Assembly (NCBI RefSeq): GCF_934371575.1
Contig: NZ_CAKRNY010000010.1
Coordinates: 1 to 64,000, forward strand
Origin: an uncultured Blautia sp.
GTDB taxonomy: Bacteria; Bacillota; Clostridia; Lachnospirales; Lachnospiraceae
Direction of reading: 5' to 3'
Length of the DNA stretch: 64,000 nt
A program made the position numbers and the translations under genes. Below the pieces are notes generated by a model that saw only the letters and a list, made by a program, of their open reading frames with translations, did not search any database and was not told the origin of the DNA. Shown piece by piece: positions 8,887 through 16,624 of this stretch (its first letter is position 1; the number at the start of each line of letters is the position of its first letter).

Positions 8887-9545
8887 CGAAACACCTCACA
8901 ATCCGTAAGATTTAAAACCCCTTTCTTCATAACCGCTCTAAAAAACATGGGTTGAATATGCTCCAAATTACTGTAATCCATATCGTATAACATAAATCCT
9001 AAATCCTTTTCCAGTACTTCACTGTAAAAAGTTGTTATATCCTCTTCCTCACAGAGACAAAACTGTGCCGGGAACTCTCTGCATCCAAAATATGGCATAT
9101 GATAACATTCGCCTCGTTTCAGCCTTCGCATAATGATATCCTTAAATTTCCCTGCATTATCAGATTCATTTGCCTTATCAGTCATTTCAAAATGGGCTTC
9201 TATCACATAGCATACATCACATAAAATTAAAGATGCTCTCTGAACAATGTCTTCCTTTGTACTTATATAGAATGGTTTTTCATCTCCGTTATATGCCTGC
9301 AAAGCTTTATTCATGGAAACTTTGCTTTTTACTTCATTTCTTCGAACACTTGTAAAACGAATCGGATTTTTCACATAAATCTTATCAATAATCCAACGCA
9401 TTCCGGGATGCCAATAAATTGCTTCCAGAATTCCTCTTGCTGCGGACGGCGTCATAACATCATAAGAACATCGTTCCACTTTGAGCTCGGGACGTGAAAA
9501 CAAGGCATAATCCCCCCATACCTTTACTTTTACACCAATTCCCAT
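8883..9545 (-). CDS. cas5c: crRNA-processing endoribonuclease Cas5c (Cas5d)
   Basis: A 220-residue Cas5 of subtype I-C. Cas6 is absent in this subtype, and Cas5c cuts the CRISPR repeat at the 3' base of its hairpin, then stays on the 11-nt 5' handle. The N-terminal RRM-like fold begins VKVWGDYALFSRPELKVERCSYDVMT, and PSAARGILEAIYWHP and IRFTSVRRNEV are strongly conserved in the family. AGGAGAGG lies upstream of the ATG. It is the first gene of the cas5c-cas2 transcription unit, following a roughly 140-nt leader from the promoter at 9720-9692. It would also process the crRNA-like RNA proposed at 9831-9910, which has the same handle. Confidence 0.97.
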   Translation of the reverse strand: MGIGVKVKVWGDYALFSRPELKVERCSYDVMTPSAARGILEAIYWHPGMRWIIDKIYVKNPIRFTSVRRNEVKSKVSMNKALQAYNGDEKPFYISTKEDIVQRASLILCDVCYVIEAHFEMTDKANESDNAGKFKDIIMRRLKRGECYHMPYFGCREFPAQFCLCEEEDITTFYSEVLEKDLGFMLYDMDYSNLEHIQPMFFRAVMKKGVLNLTDCEVFR

Positions 9546-9691
9546 CCTATAATACCTCTCCTTTCTTATAACAGGCTGCTATATAATCTCTTGGCTGGTA
9601 ATAAAAATCTGTATTATAATTTGATATACACTGATCGATCCAGGAGTATGCTTTTAACCATTTTTATGGTTCACTGCTATTTCTTACCCCC

Positions 9692-9720
9692 ACTATACTA
9701 CACATCTACATATTTATCAA
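9692..9720 (-). promoter_or_regulatory. Predicted promoter of the cas5c-cas2 operon
   Basis: On the minus strand TTGATA (9720-9715) and TATAGT (9697-9692) are each one base from the sigma-70 consensus and are exactly 17 bp apart. A start near 9685 gives a leader of about 140 nt before cas5c. The leader contains a 6-bp hairpin (AACCAT/ATGGTT, 9655-9670) and a possible 15-codon frame starting MVKSILL without a clear ribosome binding site. Confidence 0.65.
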
Positions 9721-9736
9721 TGATTTTCTATAATTG

Positions 9737-9780
9737 TTAAATATACATCTAATGAACTTGTTAAAGAAAATACTAATGAA
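9737..9780 (-). promoter_or_regulatory. Tandem PAM-flanked sites matching the guide of the crRNA-like RNA
   Basis: Two imperfect 24-bp direct repeats, each beginning TTCATTAG on the minus strand (9780 and 9756) and sharing TTTAACAA further on. TTC is the type I-C PAM. Behind each PAM, positions 1-5 (ATTAG) and 13-17 (TTTAA) equal the guide at 9857-9873. The first site matches 14 of 18 positions and most mismatches allow G-U pairing. The second matches 13 of 17, with mismatches at 6, 7, 8 and 12; positions 6 and 12 are not paired in type I guides. A full-length protospacer on the second site would reach the -35 box at 9720. Confidence 0.6.
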
Positions 9781-9795
9781 TATATAAAATTACAA

Positions 9796-9824
9796 TTGTC
9801 AAAACAATTTAATTCATATATACT
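9796..9824 (+). promoter_or_regulatory. Predicted promoter of the crRNA-like RNA
   Basis: TTGTCA (9796-9801) and TATACT (9819-9824) are each one base from consensus with a 17-bp spacer. Transcription would start near 9831, directly at the short hairpin that precedes the repeat-derived handle. It points away from the cas operon, opposite to every cas gene. Confidence 0.6.
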
Positions 9825-9830
9825 TAAATT

Positions 9831-9910
9831 CGTCTGGGGAACCAGTGGATTGAAATATTAGTGTTATTTTTAATGCAAACAGGGTGTATGAAAAAATTTT
9901 TCATACACCC
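9831..9910 (+). ncRNA. Candidate crRNA-like Cas-regulating RNA (CreR/CreA type)
   Basis: The predicted transcript starts with a 4-bp stem CTGG/CCAG closed by a GGAA tetraloop (9834-9845), followed at once by TGGATTGAAAT (9846-9856). That is identical to the last 11 nt of the CRISPR repeat and in the same place relative to the stem. Cas5c should therefore cut it and leave a normal type I-C handle. The following segment (9857 on, starting ATTAGTGTTA) acts as guide and partly matches two TTC-flanked sites in the cas5c promoter region. A perfect inverted repeat at 9882-9910 may end the RNA. Known CreA/CreR RNAs use such partial guides to make Cascade a repressor without cleavage. This assignment is inferred from sequence alone. 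Confidence 0.6.
9882..9910. terminator. Perfect inverted repeat between cas3 and the crRNA-like RNA
   Basis: Two 14-nt arms, GGGTGTATGAAAAA and its complement, flank one base. It lies 10 bp after the cas3 stop codon on the minus strand and at the expected 3' end of the plus-strand RNA. No clean T-run follows on either side, so termination would rely on the A/T-rich half of the stem. It may separate cas3 from the cas5c operon. Confidence 0.5.
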
Positions 9911-9920
9911 ACATTTAATA

Positions 9921-12068
9921 TTACATTATCAACATATCATCCACTGAAAAATCCAAGCCCCACTCATCAGAATACTGTTTTTGTGACACCAGTTCATAAA
10001 AATCCTGCATATCTTCTGAAATTGGTCGAAGCATTCCGTTACTATACAGCTTATCAAATAAACTGTTTTCCGTTCTTTCATCTCCATAAATCTGAACACA
10101 ATATTGACCGGCTTCTCGCAGCCTTTCTTTTGATGCTCCTTTTATTTTTAATTCATTCAATAATTCTTCTGCCCTTGTTTCCTTGTTGATATAAATCAGC
10201 TTTGTATTTTCTTCAATGAGCTTGAATTCTTTTGCTACTTTGGAAAAATTAAAACGCATCTGTTTAAATTCACCCATAATATTTTTCTTATCCAGGCTTG
10301 TTCCACGATAATGATAAAGACGTTTAAAATAGTCTGAAATTCCTGTTAAGTCATCTACTTTTTCATAGTCTTGCAGAACAGATGTTGCTGTTTCAATTTG
10401 CAACTTCTGATTTGCCACCTTTTTTTCGTCAACTAAATCAAAAATATAAACTTTACTTTTCGCTACATCCTTCTTTCCGTTCCTGTTGCATCTTCCGGCT
10501 GCCTGAATTATAGAATCTACTCCTGCAATCTGCCTGTAAACAATGTCAAAATCCAGATCCACACCTGCTTCCACCAGACTTGTTGAAATTACAATGCACG
10601 TTTCATTTTTATCCAGTCGCTCCCGAATCATTTTCAATACTCTTTTTCTATGTTTGGGATACATATTTGTAGATAAATGATATATATTTTTCTCTTCTTT
10701 CTGCAGCTTTTTGTACAATTCCTGCGCAGTTTTTTTCGTATTCACAATGCAAAGTACACTTTGATCTCCCTGTATTCGCATGATCAATTCCTCTTGAGAG
10801 ATTTTTCCTATTTTTTCATAAGCAACCCGCTCGAAGAAGCGGAACTGCTCTTCCATACGCGGGCATAATTCTATCATTTCATCCTTCGACGAGAAAAACA
10901 TTTCAAGCGCAGGCTGTGTTGCAGTACATAAAACAATACTTGAAGCATAATTATCAAACAACTCCTGTAAAACAGAAACACAAGGTTTTAAGTAATCCAT
11001 TGGGAGCATTTGCGCTTCATCAAAAATCACAACACTATTTGCAATGTTATGGATTTTTCTGCATTTTGATGATTTGTTTCCAAACAAAGATTCGAAAAAC
11101 TGTACATTTGTTGTCACAACTACAGGTTTATCCCAATTTTCACTTGCAAGCTGCATCGGATAAAGCTCTTCTGAATCTTTATATTCTACGTTGCAATGAT
11201 TTTCCAATACATTTTCTGCACCAAGAATCTCTCGAAACACCTGCGCATTCTGTTCGATTATACTCGTATAGGGAATCACATAAATAATCCGATCCATCTG
11301 ATGTTTTACTGCATGTTTTAATGAAAAGGCAAGAGAAGCAATCGTTTTTCCTCCACCGGTTGGAACTGTCAGCCGGTAAATTCCTTTTTCTTGTTCTCCC
11401 ATTTCCATACAATGAGCTAAAATCTCCGTTCTTCTTCCATTAATACTTTCCAGTTCAGTATTACTTAACCAAGGTGCAACATGTTGTTCTAGTTTTTTTT
11501 CCAGAACTTGCATCGTTTCTCCCGAAACACGACCAGTATTTTCATTTTTCATAAAAGATTCTGTATCCAGAAAATCCGCATCTACTAAACACGAATACAG
11601 CATCCTTACAAAAACGCTTAACGCAAAATCTAAATTTTTAGTTGGATCAAACACAACCGGATCTGTATGAAGCATTGGAATTTGTATTTCATTTTTATAA
11701 TTTTCGAAATCACAGATCCTTTTTTTGCATCTTCCACATAAACTGTTGCTGATCGCAGTGTTTCCATAATCCGGAAGTCCAGCATGATGTCCAGCAATAC
11801 AATAGCTCAAAATAGAATAGTAACCGCCTTTTTCATTGCAGACTTTTGCACCTGCAGTTGAATGGTCTACTCTTTCACCTGTATCATTTTGAATTTTTCT
11901 TTGAAACTCTTTGGAATATTTTCCAAGATCATGTAGCATTCCGCAACAATAACCCCACTCTTTTTTTCCAAATTTTTCCGCAAAAAATCCAGCTAATTCT
12001 GCCGTACCATATAAGTGTTCTTTTACTGTCTGTACTCTTTCACCATCTTTATGTGCTATATACTCCAT
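9921..12068 (-). CDS. cas3: CRISPR-associated helicase-nuclease Cas3
   Basis: A 715-residue Cas3, recruited by Cascade to nick and unwind target DNA. The N-terminal HD nuclease domain shows His18 and the His46-Asp47 pair in MLHDLGKYSKEF. The helicase has Walker A (TVPTGGGKT, near 240), the DEAD-box variant FDEAQMLP, CTATQP and motif VI QAAGRCNRNG. I start it at the ATG at 12068 because GGAGGGGG lies 7 nt before it; an upstream ATG at 12092 would place that ribosome binding site inside the gene. It is the first cas gene but is separated from cas5c by a 375-bp gap with its own promoters, so it may be regulated apart from Cascade. Confidence 0.97.
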   Translation of the reverse strand: MEYIAHKDGERVQTVKEHLYGTAELAGFFAEKFGKKEWGYCCGMLHDLGKYSKEFQRKIQNDTGERVDHSTAGAKVCNEKGGYYSILSYCIAGHHAGLPDYGNTAISNSLCGRCKKRICDFENYKNEIQIPMLHTDPVVFDPTKNLDFALSVFVRMLYSCLVDADFLDTESFMKNENTGRVSGETMQVLEKKLEQHVAPWLSNTELESINGRRTEILAHCMEMGEQEKGIYRLTVPTGGGKTIASLAFSLKHAVKHQMDRIIYVIPYTSIIEQNAQVFREILGAENVLENHCNVEYKDSEELYPMQLASENWDKPVVVTTNVQFFESLFGNKSSKCRKIHNIANSVVIFDEAQMLPMDYLKPCVSVLQELFDNYASSIVLCTATQPALEMFFSSKDEMIELCPRMEEQFRFFERVAYEKIGKISQEELIMRIQGDQSVLCIVNTKKTAQELYKKLQKEEKNIYHLSTNMYPKHRKRVLKMIRERLDKNETCIVISTSLVEAGVDLDFDIVYRQIAGVDSIIQAAGRCNRNGKKDVAKSKVYIFDLVDEKKVANQKLQIETATSVLQDYEKVDDLTGISDYFKRLYHYRGTSLDKKNIMGEFKQMRFNFSKVAKEFKLIEENTKLIYINKETRAEELLNELKIKGASKERLREAGQYCVQIYGDERTENSLFDKLYSNGMLRPISEDMQDFYELVSQKQYSDEWGLDFSVDDMLIM

Positions 12069-12148
12069 GCAGACACCCCCTCCAATAAACATACAAAAAA
12101 GAAGATAGCATATTACCAGGATTCAAAGGTGAAATTGCAGCACATTCC

Positions 12149-12997
12149 TTATTTTGCAATATACAAAACACCTAATGTACCAGGTCCACAATGACTTGAT
12201 ATAACACCACCTGCCCTGGTTTCCAATATCTCATCAAAAACGCCTAGTTCTTCCAGATAAGCCCGCACTTTCTCTACAGTTTCCCGTTTACAGCCGGAAT
12301 GTGTTATAAATACACGTTCTGGTCTCGCATTTTTTAAATCATTTTCCATATCTTTAACATAGTCCATGATAACAGAATCAATTTTTCCCCGGTATTTCTT
12401 AGAAGCATTCATAGCGCCATTTTCTACTACAATCCTGGGGTGCAGTTTTAAAACACCTCCGGCCATAGCCGCTACTGCATTGCAACGTCCACCGCGGTAT
12501 AAATAGGTGAGAGTATCAACCACAAAACTTGCTCGCACATTTGGTTTTAATCTCTCTATCTCAGAAACAATCTGGGAAGCTGTCCGGTTATTCTTTGCCA
12601 TAATTGCAGCCTCTATTACAAGAAGACCGATGCCTGTAGAAAGGTTTGCAGAATCGATTACCTTTATCCTGTCAGAAGCCCCCAGCTCTTCAGCAGCAAG
12701 GCGCATCACATTTCCAGAGGTGGACATACCTGCTGAAATAGAAAAGCAGACAATTTCCCTTCCAGCCTCTACATATGGGCGAAAAAGCTCCATGGCATCT
12801 GCCAGGGCAGGAGCAGAAGTTTTAGGCGTTGTCTTATTTGCGTCAGACCAGGTATAAATCTGATCCGAAGTAATGTTTTTTCCATCCTCATATTCCTTAT
12901 CACCCAGAAGAATATGAAGCGGAAGAATGTCAATCTCATATTTTCTCAATAACTCCTGCGAAAGGTCGCAGGTACTGTCTGAAATAATTTTTACCAT
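12149..12997 (-). CDS. DegV family fatty-acid-binding protein (FakB-like)
   Basis: A 282-residue DegV protein. This family binds a fatty acid and presents it to the kinase FakA to make acyl-phosphate for phospholipid synthesis. The N-terminus VKIISDSTCDLSQELL and the motif FSISAGMSTSGNVMRLAAEEL (about 92-112) hold the ligand-binding residues, and VDTLTYLYRGGRCNAVAA is the usual central motif. The end (SSHCGPGTLGVLYIAK) includes the conserved His-x-GPG-type turn. GGAGAG precedes the ATG. It stands alone between cas3 and the sigma-factor region. A second, divergent copy lies at 20495-21358 and the partner kinase fakA at 63109 onward. Confidence 0.93.
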   Translation of the reverse strand: MVKIISDSTCDLSQELLRKYEIDILPLHILLGDKEYEDGKNITSDQIYTWSDANKTTPKTSAPALADAMELFRPYVEAGREIVCFSISAGMSTSGNVMRLAAEELGASDRIKVIDSANLSTGIGLLVIEAAIMAKNNRTASQIVSEIERLKPNVRASFVVDTLTYLYRGGRCNAVAAMAGGVLKLHPRIVVENGAMNASKKYRGKIDSVIMDYVKDMENDLKNARPERVFITHSGCKRETVEKVRAYLEELGVFDEILETRAGGVISSHCGPGTLGVLYIAK

Positions 12998-13258
12998 ATT
13001 TTTTCTCTCCTTAATAATCCCGACTCGTTTTCAAAGCGCTGTTTTAACCACTCTTTTTTTACGATACTCTGTTTTCCTGACATAGCACAGCAGATATGTT
13101 ATATGTCCATTCCTGATTCGTGCAGATTACGAACACGTCCAGCAACGATGGGAGCGCCACAGGCACGGAACAGCCGACTTTCATATAATGGAAATACCGA
13201 ACCGTTATAAAAAATTAATTGTATTGTACACCTGCATTTCCCCTGTACGCAAGAAAAA
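12998..13258. other. Intergenic stretch, possible coding remnant
   Basis: No gene is recognisable. On the minus strand a frame around 13190-13105 encodes SRLFRACGAPIVAGR and VRNLHESGMDI before a stop; its ordinary amino-acid make-up suggests a gene fragment, but I cannot name the family. The left part holds the ribosome binding site and promoter region of the DegV gene. Confidence 0.3.
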
Positions 13259-13912
13259 TCATCCTTGCTTTAACATGGAATCTGTAAATTCAATAATACC
13301 GCCATCTGAATTCAGATTCAGATACATATTATCCAGATCCGTTTCATCAACAATCCATGCCATTACAATCTGAACGGATTCGCCCGGAGCCAAGGCTCCA
13401 ATATAATTACCCCCGTTTCCATAATCTTCCACTGCACTATAATAGATCATGGAACCTGTTTTTGCCACGCCATCTTCCATGTAATAATCGTAGTCATCAC
13501 CAGGCTCTTCGGAAGGAAGATAAATCCTGTACGAACCATTTTCATGTTTCATTGTGATCAGGCTACCATAATATAAAATATTTCTCAATTCAGCATCCGT
13601 ATTATTGGTATATGTAACCTGTGCATAGACCAGTTTCTGGCTTACAGCTGCTTCATTTACGACTTTATCTAATGTATTTTCTCCGTCACCGGATTTCACA
13701 TAAGACAAATGGTTCTGTTTGAGTGTGCCATCACCCGCAACTGCAGCTTCCCATTCTTCTGGAAGGTCTGCCCCATCAAGTACACGAAGGTCATCCAGAA
13801 TTTGAACGTTATCTACACAAACCGAAATTCCATCAGAAATGTCAGTATTACCCGCAGCATCTTCATACATGGACTCCAGGCTTATGGTATCACCAATCTT
13901 ATTTACTTTGAT
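13259..13912 (-). pseudogene. C-terminal half of the broken sigma-factor partner protein
   Basis: This stretch continues the reading frame of the gene at 13913-14683 after a single stop codon (13915-13913). Reading through gives IKVNKIGDTISLESMYEDAAG and then an ATG (13870) that could restart translation, but no ribosome binding site precedes it. The 203 residues from that ATG are acidic and rich in beta-strand-like segments (VYAQVTYTNNTDAELRNILYYGS) and end FTDSMLKQG. This looks like the extracellular C-terminal domain of one protein of about 475 residues. Frame and composition are undamaged apart from the stop, so the mutation is recent, or the stop is sometimes read through. Confidence 0.65.
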
Positions 13913-14683
13913 TTAATCTTCAGAAACTTTGTTTCTAAGGTCATCTGTATCTGCCTCTGGATTTACCAGCTCACTCCAGGTTGCGGCTCCTTTTGTTTCA
14001 ATCAAATCGTCTTTCTCTGTAATAGTCATATTTTCAACAAATTTAATCGCATCTTCCTTCGTGACATCATCACCAAAATAAATAGTAAATACCCGATATT
14101 CTTCCTGACAAAACAGATATATCCGCTTATCAAAGGATTTATCCTGTTTTAAATCCAATAATTTAACATACACTCCCTCATGTTCACCAAAAGTCAGTTC
14201 TTCACTTTCAATGACACCTTTATCAATCCATGCCTTGCCCAGATCATCCTGATTCATCAGCACCCAGGATATGGAAATGCCTCCCTGATATGGTGTGTCA
14301 GAATAATTCAGCTTGTAGTCATCCATCCATTCCATACCGTCAGGAATATATCCGGCTGAAATTTCGATAGTATGGATTTCTTCAGGAAGCTGTATCTTCT
14401 TAGCACCTTCGTCAACATTAATTCCTGTCGCCACACTATATTGTCCTCTATGCTCCAGATACATGTAATAAAGCTTTGTTCCTGCATAAGCAGCCACAGA
14501 TGTTCCCATTATACCGATCAGCGCAACAGCTGCAACACGTCCTATTTTCCATTTTAATTTGTTTGGTGCTTTCATAGGAATAATATTTGTTGTTTTGGTC
14601 TGCCTGGCGACTTCTTCCTGTATTATGTTATGAATAAAATCCGGTGTTTCCGGCAGGTCATTTTTTAAGCCTTCTAATCTCAT
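13913..14683 (-). CDS. Membrane-anchored partner of the ECF sigma factor, N-terminal part
   Basis: A 256-residue open frame overlapping the sigma-factor gene by 4 bp. About 45 cytoplasmic residues, which would be the anti-sigma part, are followed by one membrane helix (VAAVALIGIMGTSVAAYAG, about 50-68). An extracellular domain follows, containing AGYIPDGMEWMDDYKLNY and a segment ending KFVENMTITEKDDL, which resembles the DUF4367 group found beside sigma factors in Clostridia. The frame stops at TAA (13915-13913), but coding sequence continues in the same frame to 13259. The product is therefore probably truncated. Whether the N-terminal part still restrains the sigma factor cannot be told from sequence. 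Confidence 0.7.
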   Translation of the reverse strand: MRLEGLKNDLPETPDFIHNIIQEEVARQTKTTNIIPMKAPNKLKWKIGRVAAVALIGIMGTSVAAYAGTKLYYMYLEHRGQYSVATGINVDEGAKKIQLPEEIHTIEISAGYIPDGMEWMDDYKLNYSDTPYQGGISISWVLMNQDDLGKAWIDKGVIESEELTFGEHEGVYVKLLDLKQDKSFDKRIYLFCQEEYRVFTIYFGDDVTKEDAIKFVENMTITEKDDLIETKGAATWSELVNPEADTDDLRNKVSED

Positions 14684-15165
14684 ATGAAAATCTCCTCTAA
14701 ATGAACAACTTTTTTTAATTTTGCCCTGGCTCTTGCAAGCCTCTTTTGTACCGCACCTTCCGATATGTCAAGAATCCGTGCAACCTCTTTTACGCTAAAT
14801 TCTTCCATATAGTACAAAACAACTGGCACTCTCAGATCTTCCTTAAGGTTATTCACTGCTTTATAGAGTTCGCTGTAATCGTGGTGTTCCTCATGCAAAA
14901 TCATAGCTTCCGCATAGGACTCATCCCACTGTTCCTTCATTCCACTTTGTCTTGTAATGTTATAGCACTCGTTGATCAGTATTCGTATCAGCCATGTCTT
15001 TGCGTAACGATCATTCTTCAACGTATGTATTTTTGAAAATGCTTTTACAATTGATTCCTGTATTGCATCTGCACAATCCTGATCATTCGCCAGGATTGTT
15101 TTTGCAGTTACATATAGCTGTCGTTCTGAAGAAAGAATCAACTGCCCAAGTTCTTCTTTTGTCAA
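14680..15165 (-). CDS. ECF-type RNA polymerase sigma factor
   Basis: A 161-residue sigma-70 family factor of the extracytoplasmic-function type, which directs RNA polymerase to a small stress or signal regulon. Region 2 spans residues 10-75 (DQDCADAIQESIVKAFSKIH, then YAKTWLIRILINECYN). Region 4 spans about 105-155, with the helix-turn-helix VKEVARILDISEGAVQKRLARAR. The start is a TTG at 15165 with GGTGG upstream. It is coupled by a 4-bp overlap to the membrane protein gene, the usual arrangement for a sigma factor and its inhibitor. As that partner is broken, this factor could be poorly restrained. Confidence 0.92.
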   Translation of the reverse strand: MTKEELGQLILSSERQLYVTAKTILANDQDCADAIQESIVKAFSKIHTLKNDRYAKTWLIRILINECYNITRQSGMKEQWDESYAEAMILHEEHHDYSELYKAVNNLKEDLRVPVVLYYMEEFSVKEVARILDISEGAVQKRLARARAKLKKVVHLEEIFI

Positions 15166-15277
15166 TTCGTTACCACCTTTCGTGCTGGCCAGCTTTTTTA
15201 TTTACATAGATTAGACGGATAAAAAACGAAAATATCCCTGGTTTTTAAAATTTTATATTTTCTATTGCATAAAAATA

Positions 15278-15313
15278 AGCCATTCAGTTAGAAACTCATC
15301 CAACCAAATGGCT
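15278..15313 (-). terminator. Terminator hairpin, copy 1 of a dispersed 36-nt family
   Basis: Lies 8 bp after the stop of the FUSC gene. Arms AGCCATT and AATGGCT are followed on the minus strand by TATTTTT. The inner sequence (CAGTTAGAAAC on the plus strand) is shared with copies at 21387, 21975 and 33397. Confidence 0.8.
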
Positions 15314-15320
15314 ACTTATA

Positions 15321-16370
15321 TCAGTTTTCTCCTGCCAGTTTTTTTGACATAACCCAATAAAACATAGCACAAAATACCAGGGCAAACACAACACCAAATA
15401 CATTTTGAATCACCCTGAGACTGACTGCACCCTTTAATCCATAACTCTCTGCAGCGATAGCCAAAGCGCCAAATGTATTAAACACAGCCTGCCAGCCATA
15501 TTTTGCGGAAAATCCCACACCGATTCCACCAAGGATTCCTATATATGCATAGATAGATGATGGAAGCAGGAAATATAATACTGTAAAACAAAGAACTCCT
15601 GCAATATTTCCCACAATTCTTTTCCTCACTCTGTACTGCATGTCTTCCATAAACGGCAAGATTGCTGACATAGCTGCAATGCCTGCCCACATTGCACGTG
15701 GCATTTTAAAAAGCTCTGCAATACAAAGCACAGCCGGTACGCACAAAATCTGGCATAACTGCCATTTTGTCCTGGAAGAAGAGAGGTCAAATTCCTGTAG
15801 TACATCCTGTATCTTTCTTTTATAAACCCGGTTTCTGTGATTCCGATAAAATACTAAGCAGGTAAGTACAGCTCCTGCTGCCATTCCCACCAGTCTCATC
15901 TCATAACTTTTCCCTGTTACGTCATATCCATACAGCAACAGATATCCAAGAACAAGTGTGGACTGATTAAACATAAATGGATTATGACAGCCGAACAGAA
16001 TCAGCACTGCCAATGCAGCAATATTTAACAGCATTCCCGGTACTGGGGAAAGCTGATTTGCCAGATGTGGACACACTGTCATAACTGCGAAAAACAAAGC
16101 CAGAAGTATGGTAGACTGTCCGGTATGGATTCCGAGATCGGCATTTCGAAATACCATAAGACATAATAAGACTACGACTCCTACAATACTGTTCTCATTT
16201 CCAAGCAGAATGCTGAAAATAGTAACAAATAAAAAACAAAACGCCATTGTGACCGCTACCTTCGCCATATATACAAACAGATGATATATTTTTTCTTTTG
16301 CGGTCTCACTTTTTTTCAGCAGGTCTTTTGAACCTGCCTGATTCAACTGAAGTTCCTGATAAAATGTCAT
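15321..16370 (-). CDS. FUSC-family membrane protein (putative aromatic acid exporter)
   Basis: A 349-residue polytopic membrane protein. It has two blocks of hydrophobic helices (about 35-160 and 210-340) separated by a charged cytoplasmic stretch (FYRNHRNRVYKRKIQDVLQEF, about 172-192). This is the organisation of the FUSC/aromatic acid exporter group. Conserved-looking stretches are MPRAMWAGIAAMSAILPFMED and VRKRIVGNIAGVL, which match the FUSC core (W-A-x-x-T and R-x-x-G-x-x-x-G). Substrate unknown. It is transcribed alone, ending in the terminator at 15278-15313, and is divergent from the membrane protein gene at 16625. Confidence 0.75.
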   Translation of the reverse strand: MTFYQELQLNQAGSKDLLKKSETAKEKIYHLFVYMAKVAVTMAFCFLFVTIFSILLGNENSIVGVVVLLCLMVFRNADLGIHTGQSTILLALFFAVMTVCPHLANQLSPVPGMLLNIAALAVLILFGCHNPFMFNQSTLVLGYLLLYGYDVTGKSYEMRLVGMAAGAVLTCLVFYRNHRNRVYKRKIQDVLQEFDLSSSRTKWQLCQILCVPAVLCIAELFKMPRAMWAGIAAMSAILPFMEDMQYRVRKRIVGNIAGVLCFTVLYFLLPSSIYAYIGILGGIGVGFSAKYGWQAVFNTFGALAIAAESYGLKGAVSLRVIQNVFGVVFALVFCAMFYWVMSKKLAGEN

Positions 16371-16624
16371 ATAACACCTCCCGTTTTTATGTAAATAGGC
16401 ATTTTATCACAAACAGGAAGGTAATTCAAGAATGTATTTTAAAAACAGTCTACCTGGACTGTATATAAAAAGTTTTCACAATGTCTTTCTTTACTTCAAA
16501 GCTGGTACAGCGAAAATTAGACAAACACCACCTATGTGTCTGTTTTTTAGATATCATACCTGCTTTTGTCCATTGTGAAACCATTGGTTTTCATCTAATA
16601 TATCCACATACCAAAACAACCGAG

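Noticed and set aside
9631..9670. A 15-codon frame (MVKSILLDRSVYIKL) in the cas5c leader as a CreT-like toxin
   Set aside because: No ribosome binding site and no rare-codon cluster is visible. The promoter it would use also serves cas5c, so I do not claim a toxin.
10677..11287. Plus-strand open frames antisense to cas3
   Set aside because: They lie wholly inside a well-supported gene with clear helicase motifs and have no family resemblance.
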